Source of the DNA: Hymenobacter chitinivorans DSM 11115
GTDB taxonomy: Bacteria; Bacteroidota; Bacteroidia; Cytophagales; Hymenobacteraceae
DNA: 64,000 bases
Direction of reading: 5' to 3'
Assembly (NCBI RefSeq): GCF_002797555.1
Contig: NZ_PGFA01000001.1
Location: 434,001 to 498,000, forward strand
Part shown: positions 7,305 to 16,517 of the stretch, one piece after another
Position numbering within the stretch: position 1 is the stretch's first letter
Layout: each line of letters starts with the position of its first letter
The notes under the pieces: generated by a model
Told to the model about the DNA's origin: nothing
What the model saw: the letters and a program-made list of their open reading frames with translations, nothing else
Databases searched by the model: none
Position numbers and translations under genes: made by a program

Positions 7305-8291
7305 TTACCCCGGCGTTTCCGCCGTCAGGAATTCCACGGCGCGGCGTTCGGAGTAGTACTCGCCGTCGGGGGTGCCTTCGGCGAAGCCCACGTGGCCGCC
7401 TTCGGGCGGGGTTTCCAGAAAGACAAATGCCGAGGCGGCCGCGGTTTCGCGCGGAAAGCAGGAGGGCGCCAGAAACGGGTCATTTTCGGCGTTGACCAGC
7501 AGCGTGGGAATGGCAATGGAAGCCAGGTAGCGGCCCGAGCTAGACTGCTCGTAGTAGTCGTCGGCCGACTTGAAGCCGTGCATGGGGGCCGTAAATCGGT
7601 CGTCGAACTGCGGGAAGTCGCGCAGTAGCTCCAGATTTTCCACGTCAATCTGCCCGGGCAGCAGCTCGGCCTTCTGGCGCATCTTAGCCCGCAGCGATTT
7701 CAGGAAACGGGCCAGATAAATGCGGTTTTCGGGCTTGGAAATCTGGTAGGAACTGGACTTCAGATCGGTGGGCACTGAAAACACGGCGGCCCGGGCCACT
7801 TCCTGCGGGACGCGGGCCGGGTTTTCGCCCAGGTATTTCAGCGTCACGTTGCCGCCAGCGCTGAAGCCGGTGAGGAAGATGCGGCGGTAGCGGCCCGTGG
7901 CCAGGGCGTAGCGGACGACGAAGTCCAGGTCATCGGTGTCGCCGAGGTGGTAGGAGCGCACCAGGCGGTTCATTTCCCCACTGCAGCTGCGGTAGTTCCA
8001 GGCCAGGGCATCGAGGCCGGCATGCTTGAGGGCCCGCACCATGCCGCGCACGTAGGGCCGGCCGGCGTCGCCCTCCAGCCCGTGCGAAACAATGGCCAGG
8101 GTGTCGGCGCCCACTCCGGCGGGTTGGCGCGACCAGTCGAGGTCCAGGAAGTCACCGTCGGGCGTCTCGACCCGCTCGCGCTGGTAGGTTACGTCGGGCA
8201 CGGAGCGCCAGAGGCTAGGCACAATGGTCTGAATGTGCCCGTTGAACATATAAAACGGGGGCTGGTAGCGGGAGTGAGCAACAAGGGGCAT
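7305..8291 (-). CDS. YheT-like alpha/beta-fold hydrolase
   Basis: A 328-residue member of the AB-hydrolase 4 (YheT/ABHD1-3) group. The N-terminus YMFNGHIQTIVPSLWR is characteristic. The catalytic triad is visible as GFSAGGN (Ser nucleophile), ENDPF (Asp) and GGHVGF (His). LAIVSHGLEGDAG and NYRSCSGEMN complete the family pattern. Such proteins are esterase- or lipase-like; the natural substrate is unknown. There is no signal peptide, so a cytoplasmic location is likely. The gene is monocistronic and converges on rsmG. Confidence 0.9.
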   Translation of the reverse strand: MPLVAHSRYQPPFYMFNGHIQTIVPSLWRSVPDVTYQRERVETPDGDFLDLDWSRQPAGVGADTLAIVSHGLEGDAGRPYVRGMVRALKHAGLDALAWNYRSCSGEMNRLVRSYHLGDTDDLDFVVRYALATGRYRRIFLTGFSAGGNVTLKYLGENPARVPQEVARAAVFSVPTDLKSSSYQISKPENRIYLARFLKSLRAKMRQKAELLPGQIDVENLELLRDFPQFDDRFTAPMHGFKSADDYYEQSSSGRYLASIAIPTLLVNAENDPFLAPSCFPRETAAASAFVFLETPPEGGHVGFAEGTPDGEYYSERRAVEFLTAETPG

Positions 8292-8553
8292 AAGCAGGCA
8301 CTAAATAACGGCGACGCAAGCCGCTACAGAAAGATACGTACAAATATGGTAGGCATGCATACGATATTCACCGTGGCAACGCGTCCCTGCCCGGCAAACC
8401 GCCGGTAGCAGTGGAAAGTTGCCCCAGCTTAGCTCGAAGAAACCCACGCCGGGGCTTGGTCGGGGTAGGATGTAAAATACAGGTAATATGCTGAACAGTA
8501 GCAGCTTATTATTTAATGGCTCGTATAAAAAATATCACCAATTCCATCTAGCT

Positions 8554-9294
8554 ATGAAAACCACGAAAGCTATTCCCCCTCTTTTGGTTGGCGCCGTACT
8601 GCTTTTGGGCGCCGCCTGTAGCAGCAGCAACACGGGCATGAGTTCGGGTACCACGTCGGGCAGTTCCACGGGTACGAGCTCCAGCATGGGTTCTGGCTCT
8701 ACTGCGGGTTCGAGCGGGGCGGCGGGCTCGGACATGAGCTCGGGTTCTTCCGCAACTGGCTCTACCTCGGGCTCAATGGGCGCTAGCGGCACCGGCGGCA
8801 TGGCCGGGGCGGGTGGTACGGCCGGCGCGGCCGATATGTCGGCTTTCATGGCCACCTTCGCCACCATGCAGGACCCCACTTTCCTGATGACGGCGGCCAG
8901 CAGCAACCTGCTGGAAATTCAGATGGGGCAGATGGCTACCCAGAAGTCGACCAATGCCGACGTGAAGCGGTTTGGGCAAATGATGGTAGACCATCATACC
9001 AAAGCCACTCAGGAGCTCAAAACCGTGGCCTCGCCCCTGGGCGTAACCCTGCCCCAGACTATGATGCCGGTGCACCAGGCCATGGCCGACCGGCTGATGA
9101 GCAAGTCGGGCAAGGCCTTTGACGAAGACTACATGGATGCCATGGAAATGGCCCACAAGATGGATATTGCCATGTTTGAGGTGAAAAGCAACGGAGCCGA
9201 AACCCCGGCCGTGAAGTCTTTTGCAACTAAAACGTTGCCCATGCTTCGCTCGCACCGCACCATGGCCAACGAAATTGAGAAGAAGGTGGATTAG
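8554..9294 (+). CDS. DUF4142 lipoprotein with Gly/Ser-rich linker
   Basis: A 246-residue protein. The start is ATG 8554, giving a lipoprotein signal peptide with lipobox LLGAAC; the open frame runs 22 codons further up but adds nothing signal-like. After the Cys comes a low-complexity Ser/Gly/Thr/Met/Ala linker of about 70 residues, then DUF4142 (LMTAASSNLLEIQMGQMA, FGQMMVDHHTKATQEL), a helical ferritin-like bundle of unknown function common in soil bacteria. It is probably anchored in the periplasm or at the outer membrane. The gene stands alone, and a GC hairpin separates it from the convergent MFS gene. Confidence 0.85.
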   Translation: MKTTKAIPPLLVGAVLLLGAACSSSNTGMSSGTTSGSSTGTSSSMGSGSTAGSSGAAGSDMSSGSSATGSTSGSMGASGTGGMAGAGGTAGAADMSAFMATFATMQDPTFLMTAASSNLLEIQMGQMATQKSTNADVKRFGQMMVDHHTKATQELKTVASPLGVTLPQTMMPVHQAMADRLMSKSGKAFDEDYMDAMEMAHKMDIAMFEVKSNGAETPAVKSFATKTLPMLRSHRTMANEIEKKVD

Positions 9295-9319
9295 GCGTGC
9301 GGCCAACCCAACCATTAAG

Positions 9320-9361
9320 GCGTAGCCCCGTCGTGAACTTTGCTTCGCGGCGGGGCTACGC
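9320..9361. terminator. Hairpin between convergent DUF4142 and MFS genes
   Basis: GCGTAGCCCCG (9320-9330) pairs perfectly with CGGGGCTACGC (9351-9361). There is no T-run, and the right side overlaps the end of the MFS gene. Confidence 0.6.
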
Positions 9362-10525
9362 GCTGTGGGAGCGGGCCGCAGCGCCCAGAAACAGGGCCAC
9401 GCCCCCGGCTACCGCGGCCGAGAGGCCGAAAGCCACCGGCGCCCCGAGCGTTTGCCACAGCAGGCCCGTCAGGGTGCTGGCGCCCAGCGCCGCCAGGCTG
9501 CTCAGGCCCGCAAAGGTGCCCAGGGCGGCGCCCTTGTCGGTGGGCGCGCACAATTGGCTTAGCCAAGCCTTGCCTACGCCTTCGGTAGCGGCGGCGTAGA
9601 GCCCGTAGAGGCCGAACAAAATCCCGAATGCCAGCCAGGAATGCACCTGAGTAGCTCCCCCGTATACCAGGGCAAAGAGGAGCAAGCCGCCAGTCAGCAC
9701 CCGGGCCGGACCCAGGCGGTCGGCCAGTAGGCCGGCAGGTAATGCCGTGGCTGCGTAAACTAAGTTGTAGAAGATGTAAACTCCGATGACGGCTTGGTCG
9801 GAGAGGCCCTGCTGGCGCGCCAGCAGCAGCAGTAGCGTATCCGAGCTGTTGAACACCGCAAACAGGAGCAGCGCACCGGCAATGCGCCGGTAGCTGGCCG
9901 GGGCCCGCCGCCAATAAGCAAATGACGCCCAGAAGGGCCGAATCGGCTGCCCCGACGGCGGCTGGGGCTTTTCGCGCACCAGCAGCGTAATGACGACTGC
10001 CAGCAGCCCGGGCCCAAAGGCCAGCACGAACAGCAACCGGTATTGTCCCGGATAATGGCTCAGCCAGAGCAGGGCCGCCGCCGGACCCAGCACGGCCCCG
10101 AGCGTGTCGAGGGCGCGGTGAAAGCCAAAAACAGCCCCGCGCTGGGCAGCCGGTGCTTCATCGGCCAGTAGCGCGTCGCGGGCCCCGGTGCGCAGCCCCT
10201 TGCCCAGCCGGTCCAGGGCCCGAACCAGGAACACCCACCACGGCGCGGCCAGCACCGCTAGCAGGGGCTTGGACAACGCGCTGAGCCCGTAGCCCCACTG
10301 CACGAAGGGCCGGCGCCGGCCCAGCCGGTCGGACCACTGCCCGAAGTAGCCTTTGCTCAGCCCCGCTACGGCTTCGGCCAAACCCTCCAGCACCCCAATA
10401 AAGACAATGGAAAAGCCAATGCTCCGCAAGTACAGGGGCATCACTGGGTACAGCATTTCGCTGGCCAAATCGGTAAAGAGGCTGACCAGGGAAAGCAGCC
10501 AGATGGTGCGGGTGAGAAATTTCAT
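9356..10525 (-). CDS. MFS transporter
   Basis: A 389-residue protein with about twelve membrane helices and the MFS loop motif GQWSDRLGRRRPF after helix 2, plus its second-half counterpart GLLADRLGPARV. I chose ATG 10525 (MKFLTRTIWLLS). The TDLASEMLYPVMPLYL opening resembles a group of uncharacterised MFS carriers in many bacteria; the substrate is unknown. Upstream lies the divergent rpsT gene, separated by 222 nt. Confidence 0.88.
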   Translation of the reverse strand: MKFLTRTIWLLSLVSLFTDLASEMLYPVMPLYLRSIGFSIVFIGVLEGLAEAVAGLSKGYFGQWSDRLGRRRPFVQWGYGLSALSKPLLAVLAAPWWVFLVRALDRLGKGLRTGARDALLADEAPAAQRGAVFGFHRALDTLGAVLGPAAALLWLSHYPGQYRLLFVLAFGPGLLAVVITLLVREKPQPPSGQPIRPFWASFAYWRRAPASYRRIAGALLLFAVFNSSDTLLLLLARQQGLSDQAVIGVYIFYNLVYAATALPAGLLADRLGPARVLTGGLLLFALVYGGATQVHSWLAFGILFGLYGLYAAATEGVGKAWLSQLCAPTDKGAALGTFAGLSSLAALGASTLTGLLWQTLGAPVAFGLSAAVAGGVALFLGAAARSHSA

Positions 10526-10667
10526 AGCGGAGGAAAACACAGTCTGCGCAAGTAGCCGATTTTAACTTAACTCAGCGGCCATACTCACTAAAGCAGCTGG
10601 CAATGGGCCAGGATTAGGTATCTTGCCAGCAAAATCGGGTGGGGGAGAGGCAAATACCGGACAGGTA

Positions 10668-10698
10668 TTTGTTATTTCAAACCAAAGGCTTACCTTTG
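10668..10698 (+). promoter_or_regulatory. Complete Bacteroidetes promoter for rpsT
   Basis: TTTG (10668-10671), a 19-nt spacer, then TACCTTTG (10691-10698). Both elements and the spacing match the phylum consensus. Transcription should start about 43 nt before the rpsT ATG. Confidence 0.8.
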
Positions 10699-10747
10699 CC
10701 AACCCAATTGAACCCAATTCGAGCAGAACGTCAATTTTACCATACCC

Positions 10748-11005
10748 ATGGCAAATCATAAGTCGGCCCTCAAGCGCATCCGTTCCAACGAAGCGAAGCG
10801 CGTGTTGAACCGTTATCAGGCTAAATCGACCCGCACCGCTGTTAAGAAGCTGCGCGCCACCACCGATGCTACCGAAGCACAAGAGCTGCTGAAGAAAGTG
10901 TCGTCGATGCTGGATCGTCTGGCCAAGAAGAACATCATTCACAAGAACAAAGCCGCCAACAACAAGTCGAAGCTGGCTAAGTTCGTGAAGTCGCTGGCTG
11001 CCTAA
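10748..11005 (+). CDS. rpsT: 30S ribosomal protein S20
   Basis: An 85-residue basic, helical protein matching S20 over its full length, starting MANHKSALKRIRSNEAKR, as expected for this 16S rRNA-binding subunit of the small ribosomal particle. The gene stands alone with its own strong promoter upstream and an intrinsic terminator downstream. Confidence 0.97.
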   Translation: MANHKSALKRIRSNEAKRVLNRYQAKSTRTAVKKLRATTDATEAQELLKKVSSMLDRLAKKNIIHKNKAANNKSKLAKFVKSLAA

Positions 11006-11035
11006 GCACCACTGACTTTTCTGCTCTATTATATG

Positions 11036-11066
11036 AAAGCCTCGGCGCGCAAGCGCCGGGGCTTTT
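11036..11066 (+). terminator. Intrinsic terminator, rpsT
   Basis: AAAGCCTCGGCGC, a GCAA tetraloop, GCGCCGGGGCTTTT. Confidence 0.9.
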
Positions 11067-11144
11067 CTGTTTAGTTTAGGCTGATAGTGCGGCTATGCGC
11101 TTTATTCTATATTTTCCGGTATTGATACCTTTAACTCCTTGTCG

Positions 11145-12674
11145 ATGAAAAAATTATACTCCTTACTGCTTATCGGTATTGGCTTGGGACAACAAGCCGC
11201 CCAGGCCCAGCAGTGGCGACCCTTTCGGCCCAACCAAGACGTGCACGCCTTCCGCGGAGCCTCCGCCGATACCGTCTTCACCATGCGCCTAGATTCGGCC
11301 GGCGTGCAGGGCGCCGACTCAGTGTATTATTTCAACCGCACCTTGCGCCGCGCGAATCCCTTCGATGTGTACCCGTGGCAAAAGTCGCGCAACAACAAAC
11401 TAGGTCAGCAGCTGCGCTACAACCCGGCCGCGCGTACCTATGCCCTGTACTGGGACGGCGGCCCGACGATGGGCAACACGATGGACCGGATGCTGGTGCT
11501 GAAGCCGTTTGCAAAGGTAGGCGACACCTGGAGCAGCTATTTTACCGATTATGGCGTCAGCACGACGCTCGTATCGCGCGGTACTCAGGTGCTTGACGGC
11601 GTGACGGACTCCGTGGCTACTTTCCGCTGTAGCTCGGGCACTACCGTGGTGCTGAGCAAGAACAACGGGGTGGTGTCGGCTTCGCAGGACTTGCTGTTTG
11701 GCGTACCGAATGCCAAAGTGCTGACTCTGGCCCGCCGACCAGCGCCGGCGGGCCGGAGCTATTACAACCCGCTCTCCCTGCTCGATCTGCAGCCCGGCAA
11801 CGAGCTGGGCTACTACCGGGAGCCACTCATCTACAGCACGTTTGCCTGCTACACCGGCCAGTCGTTGCGCCGGGTTCTGACCCGGCAGCTGACGGCGGAC
11901 AGCCTGATTTATACTTTTCAACAGCAGAGTTCGGTCACGTATAGCTCGGCCCCGAACTGTGGCGGCACTGGGTTTCCAACCGTTTCGCCGGTGCAGGTGG
12001 TACGGCTGGCGGCTTCGCTGCGCACGGGCCGGTGGGCTGGCGGTTCTAGGCCGAATGGAGCACTGATTCCCGCCGGTGCCGACTTGCTGGCCTACGAATA
12101 CCGGGTGATGCCCGGCGCTTCCAACACGGTGCTACTTGGCTATCCAGTCGTAACGACGCCTACGGGTTCTGGGACTTGCAGCGCTCCAGCTCTGCTACGA
12201 CAGCAGGAGCTGTATCGTAACAGAAGCGGGAATGGCACCTATGCCGAGTTTCCGGCAATTGACCTGGCGGGCTGGAAGCAGGAACTAAGTCCCGGAGTAG
12301 GCATCCTACGGCAGTCAGAGCAACAGCTGACCTACTCCCGCCGCACAGCGAATGGCGCCGACCAGATCTGCGGCAGCCGCACGAGCTTTGGTACACTGCT
12401 GCCGACCAAAGCGGCGCAGGCAGCAGCCCTTATGGCTTTATTCCCCAACCCGGCTGCCGAGCTGGTAACGCTGCGCCTAGCACAGGCCCCGGCCGCCGCT
12501 ACCACCGTCCGGCTGCTGGATAAGCTGGGGCGTTGCGTGCTGGTTCGGGACCTGCAGGCTGGGCAGCTGGAGTTGAATCTGCCGTTGCACGAGGTAGCAG
12601 CCGGGCTATATATAGTCGAAGTACAGCGCGGCACAGAAGGCGTGCAACACCTAAAACTGCAGCACAGCCGCTAA
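11145..12674 (+). CDS. Secreted protein with T9SS type A sorting domain (paralogue 1)
   Basis: A 509-residue protein. The start is ATG 11145, giving a Sec signal peptide (MKKLYSLLLIGIGLGQQAAQAQ). The long middle has no domain I recognise. The last 75-80 residues (ALFPNPAAELVTLRL to AAGLYIVEVQRG) form a C-terminal type IX secretion sorting domain, so the product should be exported and attached to the cell surface or released. It is a clear paralogue of the next gene: shared features include QSWKPFR/QQWRPFR after the signal, a LLDLQPGNELGYYREP stretch, and a CGSRTSFGTLLP segment before the sorting domain. Confidence 0.8.
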   Translation: MKKLYSLLLIGIGLGQQAAQAQQWRPFRPNQDVHAFRGASADTVFTMRLDSAGVQGADSVYYFNRTLRRANPFDVYPWQKSRNNKLGQQLRYNPAARTYALYWDGGPTMGNTMDRMLVLKPFAKVGDTWSSYFTDYGVSTTLVSRGTQVLDGVTDSVATFRCSSGTTVVLSKNNGVVSASQDLLFGVPNAKVLTLARRPAPAGRSYYNPLSLLDLQPGNELGYYREPLIYSTFACYTGQSLRRVLTRQLTADSLIYTFQQQSSVTYSSAPNCGGTGFPTVSPVQVVRLAASLRTGRWAGGSRPNGALIPAGADLLAYEYRVMPGASNTVLLGYPVVTTPTGSGTCSAPALLRQQELYRNRSGNGTYAEFPAIDLAGWKQELSPGVGILRQSEQQLTYSRRTANGADQICGSRTSFGTLLPTKAAQAAALMALFPNPAAELVTLRLAQAPAAATTVRLLDKLGRCVLVRDLQAGQLELNLPLHEVAAGLYIVEVQRGTEGVQHLKLQHSR

Positions 12675-12717
12675 GCTGGCCAACAGATTACGTTTTGTCT
12701 CTGCCACTTCTGCAGCC

Positions 12718-14250
12718 ATGAAAAAACGCCAGCTGTTAGTATTAGCTGCCCTCTTCGCCTCCGTACTAACTGTAAAGGCCCAAAGCTGGAAACCCTTCCG
12801 CCAGGGCCTGATCTACGCCTACCAGCCCAGCAGCGCCGAAGCCGGCAGTGATGCACACACGTTCCGCGTCGACTCGGCCTATGTTACGACCACCGGTGAC
12901 TCGGTCTTTACCTTTAACCGCATGATGCGCCGGGCCCCGGGCGGCTACGAGGGTACTTTCTACAAGAGCCACAACAACCTGTTCGGTGCCCGCCTGCAGT
13001 GGCGCCCCGGCACTTTTGAGTACCAGCTGCTGGTCACGGCCGACCCCACGGCGGGGCAGAGTGCCACTGCGTTGCTCTTACGTCCCTGCGTGGCCGTAGG
13101 CACCACCTGGATGGCAAGTCAGAGTCCGCTAGTCACGGCGACGCTCAGCAGCCGGGGCCTGCAGAGTTTCGGCAGCCCGGCCGTGGCCGACACTCTGGCC
13201 ACTATTACGCTCAGCAACGGGCAGGTGGTGCGCCTGAGTCGGCGCTACGGGCTGGTGTCGGCTACCGAACTGGTATATCCGTATTCGGGTGCGTCGAAGG
13301 AATACGTGCAGGCCGCGCTGCCCGCGCCCCTGCTGGAGTCGGCCTACAGCCCGCTCAAGATCTTCGATATGCAGCCTGGCGACGAGCTGGGCTACGTGCA
13401 GGAGCCCTTCAGCTACGGTAGCTTGGTCTGTTCCCGCACCTACAAGTTGCGCCAGATCAAAACCCGGCAGCAAACCGCCGACAGCCTAATTTATACCTAC
13501 CAGGAGCAGAGCCGCACGCAAACGTACAACGTGCCTGGGTGCGGCTTTCCGGCGGGCAGCAGCATGACGAACGTAGCGAAGGCGCGGCTGGCAATTTCGC
13601 TGCGTACGGGCCAAACCAAACAATTCAGCGTTGTTTTCGGGGCCCTGCCCATGCTTTCGGGCGAGTACCGCGTGGCCTCTGCCACTGGCAACGACCCCCG
13701 GCTGGTGGTTGGCACGGGCCTAGTGAACCAAACCCTGGGCGGCTGCATGGGCTCCAGCCGCAATGTGGGCTACCAACTGATGTACCCTTACACCTACAAC
13801 AACACCCCGGGTTTGTACTGGCGCGGCCTGGATGCCATGACCATCGGCCAAAGCTTTTCCCCCGAGCTCGGGCTGGGTGACTTGGTCACCGCCGAAACCT
13901 CCCTGCGGTACTACACGCGCACCCGCGGCGGCGTCACCAGTACCTGCGGTACCCGCAGCGACTTTGCTACGCTGCTACCTGCCCGCCCGGCGCAGTCGGC
14001 ACCCGGTTTCCAGGCTTTCCCCAACCCAGTGACCGAAACCATGTGGCTGCAACTGGAAGCCCCGGCTCAGCCCGGAACCAGCATAGTGGTGCAGGATGCC
14101 ATAGGCCGCCTGGTGTGGCGGGCTGCCGTGCCCGCCGGGCAAACCAGCGTACCGGTTTCGTTGCGTAACCAGCCGGCGGGAATCTACCTGGTGCAGTTGC
14201 AGACTACCGAGGGCGCTGCCCGCACCGTACGGGTGCAGAAGTTGCCCTAA
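12718..14250 (+). CDS. Secreted protein with T9SS type A sorting domain (paralogue 2)
   Basis: A 510-residue protein with a signal peptide (MKKRQLLVLAALFASVLTVKAQ) and a C-terminal sorting domain (FQAFPNPVTETMWLQL to QPAGIYLVQLQ). The body aligns along its length with the preceding gene (FRVDSAYVTTTGDSVFTFNR, MQPGDELGYVQEPFSYGS, CGTRSDFATLLPARPAQ). The tandem duplicates are 43 nt apart and probably share a transcript ending at the 14268-14302 terminator. Function unknown; conserved cysteines in the body suggest disulfides outside the cytoplasm. Confidence 0.8.
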   Translation: MKKRQLLVLAALFASVLTVKAQSWKPFRQGLIYAYQPSSAEAGSDAHTFRVDSAYVTTTGDSVFTFNRMMRRAPGGYEGTFYKSHNNLFGARLQWRPGTFEYQLLVTADPTAGQSATALLLRPCVAVGTTWMASQSPLVTATLSSRGLQSFGSPAVADTLATITLSNGQVVRLSRRYGLVSATELVYPYSGASKEYVQAALPAPLLESAYSPLKIFDMQPGDELGYVQEPFSYGSLVCSRTYKLRQIKTRQQTADSLIYTYQEQSRTQTYNVPGCGFPAGSSMTNVAKARLAISLRTGQTKQFSVVFGALPMLSGEYRVASATGNDPRLVVGTGLVNQTLGGCMGSSRNVGYQLMYPYTYNNTPGLYWRGLDAMTIGQSFSPELGLGDLVTAETSLRYYTRTRGGVTSTCGTRSDFATLLPARPAQSAPGFQAFPNPVTETMWLQLEAPAQPGTSIVVQDAIGRLVWRAAVPAGQTSVPVSLRNQPAGIYLVQLQTTEGAARTVRVQKLP

Positions 14251-14267
14251 ACCAAGCTGATACCCAT

Positions 14268-14302
14268 AAAAAAGCCCGCCTGAACTATCAGGCGGGCTTT
14301 TT
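14268..14302. terminator. Bidirectional terminator between paralogue 2 and pyk
   Basis: AAAAAGCCCGCCTGA, a short loop, TCAGGCGGGCTTTTT. A/T runs on both sides fit the convergent arrangement. Confidence 0.9.
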
Positions 14303-14322
14303 ATGAGAACTGGAAACCGGCC

Positions 14323-15762
14323 TTAGGCCACGCTTACTTTCACCATGTTGGTCTTGCCCTTCTCGTTGATGGGCATGGAAGCCGTGTTGATGAACACGTC
14401 CCCCTTGTTGAGGTTGCCGGTGGTGGTCAGCACGTACTTGATGTCCGACACGGTGCCGTCGGTACTCAGCATCCGGTCATAGTAAAAGCCCCGCACGCCC
14501 CAAATCAGGCTCAGCGTGGTGAGCAGGGGGCGGTTGTCGGTGAAGATGAAAATGTTGGCTTTGGGCCGGTACTTGGCAATCTGGAAAGCCGTGTAGCCGC
14601 GGTGCGTCATGCCGGTAATAGCCTTGGCGCCGGTGTTCTTGGCCAGGTGGCAAGCCGCCGACAGCACGCTGTCGACCATGAAAGAGGGCGACTCGGGCGT
14701 GATGGGGTGCCAGCGGTTAAACAGGCTCGGCATGCGGGTTTCCACGCTCAGAATGGTAGCTACCATCGAGCGGATTACCTCGGCGGGGTAGGCGCCCACG
14801 GCCGTTTCGGCCGACAGCATCACAGCATCGGCCCCGTCGATAACGGCGTTGGCTACGTCGCTGGTTTCGGCGCGGGTGGGGCGGGGGGCCGTAATCATGC
14901 TTTCCATCATCTGGGTGGCCACGATTACCGGCTTGCCGGCCTTATTGCACTTCTCCACAATCATTTTCTGGGCCATCGGCACCTCTTCCATCTTCACCTC
15001 CACGCCCAGGTCGCCGCGGGCTACCATCACGGCATCGGTCAGGGCAATGATTTCGTCGAGGTTCCGCAGGCCTTCCGGCGTCTCAATTTTGGCAATAACC
15101 CGGGCCGTTTTGCCGCTTTCAGCAATCAGGCTCTTGATAAAGCGGATGTCTTCGGCACGGCGGGCAAACGAGAGGGCAATCCAGTCCACGTCGTTTTCCA
15201 GGCCGAATTTCAGATCCTCAATGTCCTTTTCGGTCATCGACGGGGCCGACACTTCCGAGTCGGGCAGGTTGATGCCCTTGCGCGGCTTCACCAGGCCGCC
15301 GTAGATTACCTCCACGTCTACCTCTTTGTCGCGGTCGGTGGCCAGCACGCGCAGCTCGATTTTGCCGTCGTCAATGAGAATCATGTCGCCGGGCTTCACG
15401 TCGCGAGCCAGGCCCAGGTAAATCGTGCTCAGGCGGGTAGCCGTGGTGATTTCCTTTTCGCCGCACACCAGCTTGATCTTGTCGCCGGCCTTGATTTCCA
15501 CCCCGCCACCTTCTACTTCGCCCAGGCGAATCTTGGGGCCCTGCAAGTCCTGCAGCAGGCCCACGTGCGTGCGCAAATCCTTGTTGAGGCGGCGCACGGT
15601 GTTGATTACCGAGAGGTGGTCTTCGTGGGAACCGTGCGAGAAGTTGAGGCGAAACACGTCCACACCTTCGCGGATGAGCATGCCCAGCTTGTCGTAGGTG
15701 TTGGAGGCGGGGCCCACGGTGGCCACGATTTTGACTTTATTAAAATGAGGGGTCGGTTCCAT
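14323..15762 (-). CDS. pyk: Pyruvate kinase
   Basis: A 479-residue pyruvate kinase, which converts phosphoenolpyruvate and ADP to pyruvate and ATP at the end of glycolysis. Visible motifs: KIVATVGPAS at the N-terminus, FRLNFSHGSHEDH, the catalytic Lys in VIAKIETPEGL, the metal-binding VMVARGDLGVEV, and the PRPTRAETSDVANAV helix. The length is normal for the enzyme. The start is ATG 15762. The upstream spacer holds a GGACCT-type inverted repeat, then the IPExxxVDY gene on the same strand. Confidence 0.97.
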   Translation of the reverse strand: MEPTPHFNKVKIVATVGPASNTYDKLGMLIREGVDVFRLNFSHGSHEDHLSVINTVRRLNKDLRTHVGLLQDLQGPKIRLGEVEGGGVEIKAGDKIKLVCGEKEITTATRLSTIYLGLARDVKPGDMILIDDGKIELRVLATDRDKEVDVEVIYGGLVKPRKGINLPDSEVSAPSMTEKDIEDLKFGLENDVDWIALSFARRAEDIRFIKSLIAESGKTARVIAKIETPEGLRNLDEIIALTDAVMVARGDLGVEVKMEEVPMAQKMIVEKCNKAGKPVIVATQMMESMITAPRPTRAETSDVANAVIDGADAVMLSAETAVGAYPAEVIRSMVATILSVETRMPSLFNRWHPITPESPSFMVDSVLSAACHLAKNTGAKAITGMTHRGYTAFQIAKYRPKANIFIFTDNRPLLTTLSLIWGVRGFYYDRMLSTDGTVSDIKYVLTTTGNLNKGDVFINTASMPINEKGKTNMVKVSVA

Positions 15763-15799
15763 GCGTATGGTTCGGGTTTATAAAGCGGAGCCGGTTGGA

Positions 15800-15900
15800 G
15801 GGCAAGCGAAGGACCTCATCCCGCGGAACTGAAACTCCCCGGGTAGAATGCTATTCTGCGGGAAATCAGGGCTACGGAATAAGGTCCTGCGGTGCGGCCC
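15800..15900. repeat. Imperfect palindrome between pyk and the IPExxxVDY gene
   Basis: GCGAAGGACCTCATCCCGC near 15807-15825 opposes GGAATAAGGTCCTGCGG near 15876-15892. It resembles the GAAGGACCTT family elsewhere in the window but is shorter and more diverged. Confidence 0.55.
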
Positions 15901-15925
15901 AACCAGCCGCCACAACTGTGCGAGC

Positions 15926-16354
15926 TCAAAAGAGCAGATTTTCTTTGAATTTTAACGTATTCGGGTCGAATTGACAGGCGTACTGCACCTCCGGCAGGCG
16001 GGTGAGCTGCTCCAGCAATTCCTCCGGGGCCAGCGGTCCGGCCCCGTTGCTGACCTGAATCAGGTAGTCGTACTCCTTGATATCGGGGGCCAAAAAAGGC
16101 TTTTTCAGCGGCGAAGGGTCCACCGAGCGGTTGCGCAGCAGGCGCAGGGTGCTGTTTTCGGTGGCGTGCAGGTAATTGCTGATGACCAGGCGGCCCTGGG
16201 CAAATAAATCGTAAATCAGGTCCTGCTGCTTCACCAGGCGCAGGCGCAGCGAGCTGTTGAGCGTCCAGGCCAGCTTGTGCTCCCGGCTCGACGACACAAT
16301 GCCGAACAAGTCGAAGTCACAATCGTAGTCTACATCCAGGGTGAGCGTTTTCAT
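15926..16354 (-). CDS. IPExxxVDY family protein
   Basis: A 142-residue protein with no signal peptide or membrane segment. It resembles the small Bacteroidetes IPExxxVDY family: a VDYDCDFDLFGIVSS start, EHKLAWTLN, and KEYDYLIQVSNG near residue 95. No function has been established for the family. It lies upstream of pyk on the same strand, a neighbourhood I recall from other Bacteroidetes, but a repeat-containing spacer of 163 nt separates them. It is divergent from acpP. Confidence 0.75.
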   Translation of the reverse strand: MKTLTLDVDYDCDFDLFGIVSSSREHKLAWTLNSSLRLRLVKQQDLIYDLFAQGRLVISNYLHATENSTLRLLRNRSVDPSPLKKPFLAPDIKEYDYLIQVSNGAGPLAPEELLEQLTRLPEVQYACQFDPNTLKFKENLLF

Positions 16355-16380
16355 AAGGCACTACCAAAAACAAGGAAGAA

Positions 16381-16388
16381 CAAAATTA
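16381..16388 (-). promoter_or_regulatory. -7 promoter box for the IPExxxVDY gene
   Basis: Reads TAATTTTG on the minus strand (TAnnTTTG) and lies 26 nt before the ATG. A TTTG at 16404-16407 could be the -33 element, but its spacing (15 nt) is short. Confidence 0.45.
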
Positions 16389-16456
16389 CACACGCAACAG
16401 GCCCAAAGAAACCACCTTCCCCAGATTCTTCCCCTGCCAAGATTACAGGCCCCCGG

Positions 16457-16488
16457 TTTGACAATGTTAGGGAAGTTAGTGTTATTTG
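16457..16488 (+). promoter_or_regulatory. Probable acpP promoter
   Basis: TTTG (16457-16460), a 20-nt spacer, then GTTATTTG (16481-16488), which keeps the TTTG half of the -7 consensus but not its TA. The ATG lies 29 nt downstream. Confidence 0.4.
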
Positions 16489-16517
16489 TGCCGAGTTTTC
16501 TCTAAACCCCCACGGAA

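Noticed and set aside
14602..15783. A 393-codon frame opposite pyk
   Set aside because: Antisense shadow of pyruvate kinase; low-complexity His/Gly/Ala content and no ribosome-binding or domain support.
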